From: Phlegmacium glaucopus
Lineage: Eukaryota; Basidiomycota; Agaricomycetes; Agaricales; Cortinariaceae
NCBI GenBank assembly: GCA_015039465.1
Contig: MU130073.1
Location: forward strand, 361,594 to 419,598
DNA: 58,005 bases
Direction: 5' to 3'
The position numbers were made by a program, and so were the translations under genes. Of the stretch, positions 47,539 to 55,110 are shown in pieces. Below the pieces are notes generated by a model. It was not told the DNA's origin. It was given only the letters and a program-made list of their open reading frames with translations, and made no database searches. Positions within the stretch are counted from its first letter, which is position 1. Every line of letters begins with the position of its first letter.

Positions 47539-48469
47539 TGTTAGGGCAACTGCGACACTGACTTAGTCAAGCTAGCAGGGGATCCTAAATTTAATATATT
47601 ATAAATGTGACTCTGACTAACTCACCTAGCAGGGGATCCTAAAAGGAAAAGATAGGGATCCCTGCTAAGGTGAGAGGTATTTAAGTACAGATATGGACAT
47701 AACGGACATATGAAAATAAATAAATAAATTGTTAGGGGACACCCGTTTTTCAACCAAAGCACCGACTCCCAATCGGGCCCAAACTCTACCCCAGTCCCGA
47801 CTTCAAACCATCTCCCAATTCTACTTTGGAATCAAGACCCAACCGCGACTCAATACCTTCCACCTCACCGACGAGATTGACCCGAACCCGGGCTGACCCT
47901 ACTCCCGAATCTCAATCAGCCCAACTCCCAATCCAATTTCATTTTATTATTTTATTTTATATTCACATGACACCATTTTTATTATCTTTATTATCACACC
48001 ATTTCTTTATTTATTTACATATCTCCATTATGTCCATATTAGTACTTAAATACCCCACTATCCTAGCAGGGATCCCTATCCTTTCCTCTTTGGATTCCCT
48101 GCTAGGTGAGTTGATGTAACCTATTACCTATAAATATTATTAACTTTGGATCCCCTGCTAGTCTGACTAAGTCAGTACCACAGTTGCCCTAACATAAATG
48201 ATACGAGAATAAAATAATAAAAGTGGTGTCATATAAAATAATGAAATAATTACAAAGTTGTAAGTTTGGTTCAGGTCGTGTCCGATCGAGAGTTGTGGTA
48301 GAGTCAGAGCCGATCAGTTCGGACAAGCAGTCAAGTTCACCAATGAGGTGGAGTGTAGGTGTTCTGAAGTGAGATCGGGTTTGGATGTGAAATCAGGTTC
48401 AGGAGTGAGATTGGGTTCGGGGCCAATTGGGAGTCTGGAGTAGGGCTCAAAATTGGGTGTCCCCTAACA
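47539..48469 (+). mobile_element. Solo LTR, family A (A3), interrupted by A4
   Basis: Starts TGTTAGGGCAACTGCG and ends GGGTGTCCCCTAACA. The flanking CTCGC (47534-47538) and CTTGT (48470-48474) agree at 3 of 5 positions, the differences being C/T changes: a worn target-site duplication. It is more diverged from A1 than A4 is, as expected for the older host. Confidence 0.75.
47730..48194 (-). mobile_element. Solo LTR, family A (A4), inside A3; TSD TAAAT
   Basis: Inverse copy of family A (TGTTAGGGGACACCC...GTTGCCCTAACA), 465 bp. TAAAT at 47725-47729 is repeated at 48195-48199. It is close to A1 over its length, indicating a younger insertion of the same family into an older member. Confidence 0.9.
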
Positions 48470-48531
48470 CTTGTGTCATGTCGTTACCTGGGCCTAGGGT
48501 AGTTACCTGGGTCCATCTATGTATAATGTAT

Positions 48532-48742
48532 CACTGCTGGCAGCAGGTGGTGTTTCTTTTGGAAAAACCTATTTTTAGAAATGTTTTGTCACTTTTAAAA
48601 CATTTTTCTTAAGGTTACACCAAATTAATTTCCTTATAAGGAAGTTGTTTTGGTGTAACTTTAGGAAAAATGTAATCAGAAATGACAAAACATTTCTACA
48701 AATAAGTTTTTCCATCAGAAACACCACCTGCTGCCAGCAGTG
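48532..48742. repeat. 211-bp foldback (MITE-like) element
   Basis: The whole element is a diverged inverted repeat. Ends are CACTGCTGGCAGCAGGTGG and its exact inverse CCACCTGCTGCCAGCAGTG; inner arms such as AGAAATGTTTTGTCA / TGACAAAACATTTCT and GGTTACACCAAA / TTTGGTGTAAC also pair. The flanks are TAT on both sides. It has no coding capacity. The short TA/TAT flank would suit a Tc1/mariner- or Harbinger-type transposase, but no partner is in the window. Confidence 0.8.
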
Positions 48743-49895
48743 TATATAAGGTAGCAGGTGTCATCTTGGAACAACACCTTGATATAAACTTGGTTACTGG
48801 TGACTACCATCTTCTCTAAGTCCTAAGTTAACAAGCACTGTTCTACGGTGTAGTTGACGTCCCCTAACAGATGTGTCTGAAATTCTGGGAACATGTCAAT
48901 GACATCTAACAGTGGAAGGGTTGGATTGAGGGTGTCATCCTCATCGCGCAGAGGTAAAATTTCAGCAGCCAAAGCAGTAAGCAGTAAAACCAAAGTAAAA
49001 CAGGTTTTTCTTTTGTTGAAAACATTTCATAGCTCTTAATATACTATTGACATTCAACATCATAGCCTTGAATTTCATGGCAACATGGCAACTCCAGAAA
49101 CAATCCTAGAACCACCCACTGTGTCTGGCATTGTTCTATACCAGATTGACCATCACAAGGTTAAGGTAAGCCTGTAAGTTATCATTTACATTCTCAAGGA
49201 GTGATATATTTATTTTATTTTAGTAACATTGGTACCATATTTGCCTCTGTTGCATTTCCACATGCACCAACCATACTGTCTCTCACTAATGATTCACTAC
49301 ATTCACATTCACTGGCTATGACTCAGAGTAGTACCACAACTATGACAATGCCACCTCAGATGTGGCAGGGTTTGTGACTCCAAGCAACTTCTTGGATCAT
49401 CTCATAACAAGTTTCTCTCCAGGTTTATTAACTAATACTTTACACAGTGTAGTGTTTGTTTATGCCTAATAGAATACACCTCTAATTTATATTATATCTC
49501 ACTTGACATGAACCAGTATTATGCCAAAGTTAGAGATAATATACTTACACATGAAGAAAATATTTCAATCAAAAAAATGAATACCAGACTTATATTTGTT
49601 GACAAAAAGGCCTTGTTGCTACAGTTATTTACTATATGATGCGTCATGAATAAATTTATTGATGCTCACTGTGAGTAGTGCAGTGTGAGTGTGAGAAGGT
49701 GAGAATCAGTGTGAATCAGTGTGAATGTCAGTGTGAGGTCTTGAGTGCAGTGTTGTCAATGACAGGGGTCTGATGCTGTCTGTCAACAAGTCAAGTCAAT
49801 AGAAGCCATCAAGTCAAAGTTATTGACAGACAGGGGTCATTGATTTTCATGGGATACCAGTAGCTTGGTTATAGTGTACTGGCAGCAACTGCCGT
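48743..49895. other. No gene assigned
   Basis: An LTR-like end, GTCCCCTAACA, is at 48850-48868 without an identified partner. Near 49088 an ATG opens 'MATPETILEPPTVSGIVLYQ' up to a GTAAGC donor, but the next exon is unconvincing. About 49672-49740 has GTGTGAATCA-type minisatellite units, and 'GACAGGGGTC' recurs near 49760 and 49830. Confidence 0.35.
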
Positions 49896-50852
49896 TGTCG
49901 CGCACCAATACTGATTGGTAGCGTGAGAAGAAAGCTTAAAAGTCGCCATCATGAAAATAAGCGGACTTTGAATTTGCTTACCTATTTTGGAAGCGGCCCT
50001 GAATCACGTTCCTGGTCAACAAAACCATTCATTCAATGATAACATCCTCATCGCTCATCATATCCTCAATGTCTTCCACTATGTTGTCTATCATTTACAC
50101 TATCGACATGCTCCTTAACATCTACCATCTGTTTGTCCCTTGGCTAGTGATACAACAAAGCGATCAATCTACTATTTGCATCGGTCATCGGCTCGCGTTT
50201 GATCGTATCTTTGGTCCATCATTTCAAGAACGGCCCGTTTATGGACGCATCAGCTACATCTCCCATTATGTCAAAGGCTTTGTCATCGTTGTTGTGGCTA
50301 TGGACCCACAAGTCTTCGCCTCAGCTATCTATCTTGCCATACCTCGCTCCTGGATCTCACTCAGTCCCCTATCCTCACTCATCTACCTCTTATCTTATCA
50401 TTCACTGCCAAAACCATCATTCACGCGGTACCTGAAGCCTTCCCACCCTCTTTATGACAATTTAGGAAGTCCAGGAGGATCACGACTAAGCAGGAATTGC
50501 AGATGAATCAGCAGCAGAGGATTATTCTCGCAGAGTGTCAAGTGTTATCAAGGCTGCGCGACATGGGACCATGGGCAAGTAGTGTTTTCTCGGGAACAAG
50601 GCTGCGCCTTTCAAGTGTTGACTCAGGACCTTTCACATTTTTGACATGACCACACGCCTATGGAGTCGATATATTTTTGCTATTGGACTATGTACACTGC
50701 CTTCTTTTCTTTTCTCTCGCACTTTGACACTTTACAGATCTTTTTATTGTTCCTTCTTCTTTTCCATTGTTCTTTTCTTCTCGCAGCTGTCCTCTCTTTA
50801 TCTTTCTTCCTTTGACAGCACATACTTCTTTCTTTTCAAACAACGATTTATA
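49896..50852 (+). mobile_element. Family D element (D3), internally deleted
   Basis: Starts TGTCGCGCACCAATACTG and ends AACAACGATTTATA, 957 bp. Sequence is collinear with D2 up to about 50836 (CTTCTTTCTTTT), then jumps to the last 16 bp, so the promoter-containing 3' third is missing. The flanking 4 bp do not match, so it may be a recombinant. The frame 50036-50506 matches those of D1 and D2. Confidence 0.8.
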
Positions 50853-50887
50853 GCGGCGGTTTCATATAGACAGTTTCCTTAAGAGGC

Positions 50888-51085
50888 GCTGATAGGACCC
50901 AGGAGACGTCTAGGGATGTAAACACACCATTTTCGCGGTTTCACAACCTTCACAGTATACTTGCAGATGCTCACATATCATTGCGGATACTTGCAGATCA
51001 TTGCAGATCATTGCAGATCATTGCAGATCATTGCACATACTCACAGATCATCGCAGAACACTTGCAGACCGCAAGCTGTTCTTGC
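50888..51085 (+). repeat. Family E leader-like repeat (E2)
   Basis: Begins GCTGATAGGACCCAGGAGAC as E1 does, with the CAGATCATTG 10-bp array at about 50960-51060, and ends AAGCTGTTCTTGCAA. It runs into 25 consecutive A (51086-51110) and then the gag-like gene. Confidence 0.6.
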
Positions 51086-51123
51086 AAAAAAAAAAAAAAA
51101 AAAAAAAAAATCCTTCTGAAACT

Positions 51124-51795
51124 ATGCCTCGAATTCCATCCTCATCTTCCTTGTCTCGCTCCGCTCGCATCCAAACACCGATCTATGATTTCACCCACAA
51201 AGAACTTTCCTCCTACATACAAAACAGACACGACATCAACAATCTCGTGCCCTTTCTTCGACCAAACCCTGTCTTATACACCAAATTTCTTTATTTTCAT
51301 CACGTCGATCAAGCCATCATATGGGCGAAGATGGAACTCAACTATCTTCAGTCGCAAGCCGACACAGTATACGACAACATGGCTAGTAGCGGACTGGTCC
51401 GCCACATTGAACCGTTCATCAGACTCAAAAGGAACGATCCTATTGGCACACGACGACACACTCCCTACCCTGGACGGCATTCGTTTTCTCCCCTTCCTCT
51501 TCCTGACTCGACCGACCCCGGTTCACGCTCCAACCCCATCAACGTCGACGACGACGATGAAGTTCTCGTTCAACGACACTGCTCTCTTTGTGACTCCGAC
51601 GGACACACATCTCGGCGGTGCTACACTCTAGGCGATGGATCACGAATCGTTTTACCAGAAGACTTTCCACCACCAAACGTTTATCAACAGTGCAACAATT
51701 GTTTTGAAGACGGCCACGGTTGGCAACAATGCCGACTCGAACAGCGAGAAGGACTATTCTTAGATTCAGAGTCGAATTCGGAGTCTTTGACGTAA
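51124..51795 (+). CDS. Gag-like protein with two zinc knuckles, non-autonomous LTR element
   Basis: A single-exon 223-residue protein starting 'MPRIPSSSSLSRSARIQTP'. The middle is helical and charged ('FLYFHHVDQAIIWAKMELNY'), followed by a Pro/Ser-rich and then acidic stretch ('NPINVDDDDEVLVQ') and two CCHC knuckles: 'CSLCDSDGHTSRRC' and 'CNNCFEDGHGWQQC', both C-x2-C-x4-H-x4-C. The frame remains open upstream through the A run, but the ATG at 51124 follows the leader. Immediately after the stop comes AAAACGGGGGTAA (a polypurine tract) and then an LTR start (51807), the order of a retroelement 3' end. No protease, RT or integrase is present, so the element would depend on another for replication. 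A domesticated gag gene is the alternative. Confidence 0.65.
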   Translation: MPRIPSSSSLSRSARIQTPIYDFTHKELSSYIQNRHDINNLVPFLRPNPVLYTKFLYFHHVDQAIIWAKMELNYLQSQADTVYDNMASSGLVRHIEPFIRLKRNDPIGTRRHTPYPGRHSFSPLPLPDSTDPGSRSNPINVDDDDEVLVQRHCSLCDSDGHTSRRCYTLGDGSRIVLPEDFPPPNVYQQCNNCFEDGHGWQQCRLEQREGLFLDSESNSESLT

Positions 51796-51806
51796 AACGG
51801 GGGTAA

Positions 51807-52215
51807 TGTTACGAACTTTCTTTTCTTTTTCTTATCTCCACCGAACATGTGCCCGTTTCACCTACATGCTTTCCACCTTCTCTCTTTCATTTCCGATTAC
51901 ATATGCCCTCCTCACCCTTTTCATTGTTTCACCCATTTATACTCATGCAAACCCTTTTACATGCGGACGTTTCACCTATGCACGACTTCCTCTTACTTAC
52001 TATAAATACCGTAGTTACACCAGATGTAACCTTAGCTAATTCTTGAGATCCTTACCTCGGTAACTTTGCTCTAAGACTTTCTCAAACTCCTAAGACGCTG
52101 CCTTGAGACTCATCTCTTGGTAATCTTTTGAGCTCACTGAACGAACGAACGAACGAACGAACCCATATACGACTGTTTACGGCCAGAAGCCTCTGAGCCG
52201 TTCGAAGTTGTAACA
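51807..52215 (+). mobile_element. 3' LTR, family F, of the gag-only element
   Basis: Runs from TGTTACGAAC to GAAGTTGTAACA (TG...CA, with inverted TGTTAC/GTAACA ends), 409 bp. TATAAATA is at 52001-52008 and a (GAAC)n microsatellite at about 52137-52161. The matching 5' LTR was not found upstream of E2, so the element is 5'-truncated or rearranged. Confidence 0.7.
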
Positions 52216-52327
52216 ACGATTCAGGGCTGCTTCCAAAATAGGTAAGTGAATTTGAAGTCCGCTTATTTTCATGATGGCGACTTTTAAGCTTTCTTCTCAC
52301 GCTACCAATCAGTATTGGTGCGCGATA
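52216..52327 (-). mobile_element. Family D 5'-end fragment (D4)
   Basis: 112 bp in inverse orientation, from 'ACGATTCAGGGCTGC' to 'TTGGTGCGCGATA', matching the first 112 bp of D2 and D3. It abuts LTR F on one side and a truncated gene on the other. Confidence 0.75.
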
Positions 52328-52623
52328 ACGGTTCAAATTTATAACAAGGTTGGTATGGTGGCCACGAATTTGATTGAACTGCCCATCATGGATGACCACA
52401 TTGCGAGATTCAAGAAGGGAACTTAGAGACACGATGAGCCCAAATTAGCAAGAGGTAATGGTAGAAAAAAACACACTAGGATGAACTGTGATGAACCAGC
52501 CCTTTCATTTGCATTAACAGAAGGAGGTGGGGGTGGTTGGATTGAAAGTGGTTGCGGTGGCGCTACGATAGTGGTTGATTCCTGCTCTCTCACTCCAGTT
52601 ATCCTTCGTCGGCGACTGTTCAT
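52328..52623 (-). pseudogene. N-terminal fragment of a cellular gene cut off by D4
   Basis: On the minus strand an ATG at 52623 starts 'MNSRRRRITGVREQESTT', then a Pro-rich stretch ('PPQPLSIQPPPPPS'). A GTGTGT...CTAAG intron joins in frame to 'YSLLESRNVVIHDGQFNQIR' and 'HHTNLVINLNR'. The segment 'SRNVVIHDGQFNQI.G' resembles the short N-terminal motif ('..n..I.gG.F..v.G') that precedes variable domains, NACHT among them, in many mushroom proteins. Coding stops at the D4 border, and nothing beyond continues it. It is a broken gene; the downstream domain is unknown. Confidence 0.5.
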
Positions 52624-53270
52624 TCATAATTAAAGGCAAATCGTCTCCGCAATGAGAACTCAAGTACTCACTTTTTAGAGGGCATCAAGGCTGCGAGAAC
52701 ACTATGACAATGGACGTACGAATGAACAACAGGTCAATCGATAAGGGTACCCCCGCATTGCCACGCATCATCCGCATATGGCTTCGCCTCAGTATTGTGC
52801 CAGTCAGGCAAGTCGTCTGACCATCGGTGCACGCCCAAAGTCGTAGACAGGTGTTGTAACATCAGTTACTTAGTAGTTACGTCATGAATATTGTGTAAGA
52901 AGCTGAAAAAAGTCGTTGGCTTCGTCTCGTCGCTAATCGGCCATGCACTGCAGTTTTATGTATCAACCGACTCAAGCACTCACATGTACTCAACCTGATT
53001 CGTATCCTTGGTCTTACATAAATAACTGTACAAGGTGTACGACTGAAGGAGTAGGATAAGGTGTATAGCGGTGGTGAGAATGAGACCGAGAATGGAACTG
53101 AAAACTGTAACCTCACCAATGATGTCTCCAACGATACCGCTCTATTCCACATTTGTCTATGTCGACTTCGGCGATCTGCGAATACTTCTACTACTGCATC
53201 TCCCAATCCAAACATATATTTATGTGAACAATCCTCTTACAATCAACATCAATAACCTACCCAACTGTTA
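52624..53270. other. No gene assigned
   Basis: Overlapping open frames occur on both strands at 52877-53255, but none has a recognisable domain. The sequence may be unassigned LTR or element DNA next to D5. Confidence 0.4.
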
Positions 53271-53631
53271 CATCCAGGAGCGAGGGATGGCAAGATACTC
53301 CGATCCGGCTCAGGCGAAGACTTGTGGGTCCGATAGCCACAACAACAATGTACAAAGCCTTGCACATATATGCCAGAACTACTCTTCATACGTCCAAAAA
53401 CGAGACGTTCTCCGTGAAATGACGGTACCAAGGATACGATCTAAACTCCAAACCCATGACCAATTCTTCGCCAATACCACGATTGATCGCTTTGCTGCAT
53501 CATCTAGCCAAGGAACCAACGGATGGTACATGCACACCAGCCATGTCGATTAGTCACCAAACAATGCAGAACATAGTCCGGGAGACATTGAGAGTACGAT
53601 CAGCAATAATATTTTTGTTGACCAGGAACGC
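53271..53631 (-). mobile_element. Family D degenerate fragment (D5)
   Basis: Shared words with inverse D1: 'ATCCAGGAGCGAGG.ATGGCA', 'GAAGACTTGTGGGTCC', 'GATTGATCGCTTTG', 'CAACGGATGGTA' and 'TTGTTGACCAGGAACG'. Substitutions and indels are frequent. It has replaced the 5' half of the Gypsy element's LTR. Confidence 0.7.
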
Positions 53632-53901
53632 CATTGCAAGTCCTTTTATATTTAAAGTACTCGAACTTGTATGTTTTCCCTTAGTTCGAATATCAACTTT
53701 GTTTCCTCCTCTTGTTCGTCCTCTAAGTCACTGAGGTCTTCCGTCTTATTACTTCTTCTTCCGTTCCGAAATCAGGACACCTTAGGAGCTGGGCGGCACA
53801 GCACACACACTGAGGCCAATGTCCTTTCCGCTTACTGTTCCGGTTCCGTTCCGTCCATTCCGGAGTAGCTCCGACATGACTTCCTTGTTTTAAACTTAAC
53901 A
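53632..53901 (+). mobile_element. 5' LTR (family C, 3' half) of the Ty3/Gypsy element
   Basis: Matches C1 from 'TTCCTTTTATATTTAAGTAC' to 'GTTTTAAACTTAACA', including 'CTCTAAGTCACTGAGGTCTT' and 'GAAATCAGGACA'. The first half of the LTR, with its promoter-side U3, is missing. The gag ATG follows 27 bp downstream. Confidence 0.85.
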
Positions 53902-53928
53902 GTATATTCAAACTGCTCACCCACTCCT

Positions 53929-55110
53929 ATGCTAACTCGTTCCAAAACTTCCAAAACTCAATTACCGATACAACAAAACATGTCCCACGAAAATACTCCT
54001 ACCAGGCAGACTCCCATTCCCGATGTAGTCGAAGAGGCTAGTCTTATCAACGAACCTCGGATGGCTACGGACGAAGTTGAGTCTCCATCTATTCATATCA
54101 ATGAACTTGTTTCCGCTTTAAATTCCCTCGGGAAATCCTCAGCCAAGTCCGATTCGGCTGGCAGACTTAGAGAGCCCGAACCCTTCACAGATAAGGATCC
54201 TAAGAAACTGAAAGCTTTTCTTTTCCAGTGCAAGCTCTATTTCCGGAGCTCTTCCGACACATTCCGAGATGACTCCAAGCGAGTGACATTTGCTTTGTCC
54301 TATCTCCGGGACGTTGCTCAGGAATGGTTCGAACCTGGAATTTCCGGTCTCACCGACGAGCCTCCGTCTTGGCTTGAAGATTGGGATCTCTTCGTCAGCG
54401 AACTTCAGTCCAACTTCGGTCCTTACGACGAGTCCGCTGACATAGAACACGAACTCACCAATCTCCGAATGAAGGACGGCCAACGTATCTCCGATTACTT
54501 AGTCCGGTTTAACTCCTTGGCAGTCCGCTGTACTTGGGGCAAGCCTGCTCTGAGGTATAGGTTTTACGAAGGTTTACCTTCCCGAATCAAGGATGAAATC
54601 AGCAAAGGTGATGGCAAGCCCCGGTCTTTAACCGCGATGCGTCAAAAAGCTCAAAACGCCGATGCTCGCTACTGGGAACATATGCAAGAACGTTCTCGGG
54701 AATCCGCTCCGCAGCAACGCCAAAACCCTCCGAAGGGTCCTACCCCTTCTTCATCCTCCTCCGTACCCTCTTCTTCCAACCCTTCTTCCAGTTCCGGTAA
54801 ACAGTCTCAGCCTTCGGATCAAAAATCCGTTAAGCCCGCAGACTCCGGTAAGGTTTCATCTTCCACTCCTCCTAAACCTAATCTAGAAGGCAAGCTGGAC
54901 TCGCGGGGTAGACTTACCCAGCAAGAAAGGCAACGCCGGATGGATAATAAACTTTGTCTTTTCTGTGGCAAGCCGGGACATCGCGTCCCTGACTGTAACC
55001 TTGCCAAGGCAAGCTCCGCTAAAGGCCGAGCCTCTACCGTTTCTGATTCCGTCTCCGAGTCCGCTCCGGCTAAGCCAAAGGACTCCAGTTCAGAAAAAAA
55101 AAAAGACTAA
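53929..55110 (+). CDS. Ty3/Gypsy Gag
   Basis: A 393-residue structural protein of a retrotransposon. A retrotransposon-gag domain spans about residues 80-250 ('FLFQCKLYFRSSSDTF', 'ALSYLRDVAQEWFEPG', 'ISDYLVRFNSLAVRC'). A Ser/Pro-rich linker follows, then one CCHC knuckle, 'CLFCGKPGHRVPDC', at about 343-356, and a charged tail. The frame is intact. It ends just after an 11-A run, and the Pol frame lies at -1, so Gag-Pol was probably made by slippage. It is unrelated in detail to the two-knuckle protein at 51124. Confidence 0.9.
   Translation: MLTRSKTSKTQLPIQQNMSHENTPTRQTPIPDVVEEASLINEPRMATDEVESPSIHINELVSALNSLGKSSAKSDSAGRLREPEPFTDKDPKKLKAFLFQCKLYFRSSSDTFRDDSKRVTFALSYLRDVAQEWFEPGISGLTDEPPSWLEDWDLFVSELQSNFGPYDESADIEHELTNLRMKDGQRISDYLVRFNSLAVRCTWGKPALRYRFYEGLPSRIKDEISKGDGKPRSLTAMRQKAQNADARYWEHMQERSRESAPQQRQNPPKGPTPSSSSSVPSSSNPSSSSGKQSQPSDQKSVKPADSGKVSSSTPPKPNLEGKLDSRGRLTQQERQRRMDNKLCLFCGKPGHRVPDCNLAKASSAKGRASTVSDSVSESAPAKPKDSSSEKKKD
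55094..55104 (+). other. A11 run, probable -1 frameshift site
   Basis: Eleven A precede the Gag stop (TAA at 55108-55110). The -1 frame is open straight from the run into Pol with no ATG needed, so ribosomal or polymerase slippage here would fuse Gag to Pol. Confidence 0.5.

Noticed and set aside
50960..51065. CRISPR-like regular repeats
   Set aside because: The 10-bp units are contiguous without unique spacers and the genome is eukaryotic; it is a minisatellite.
53071..53553. 160-codon plus-strand frame
   Set aside because: Its second half is inverse family D sequence (D5), so it is not an independent gene.
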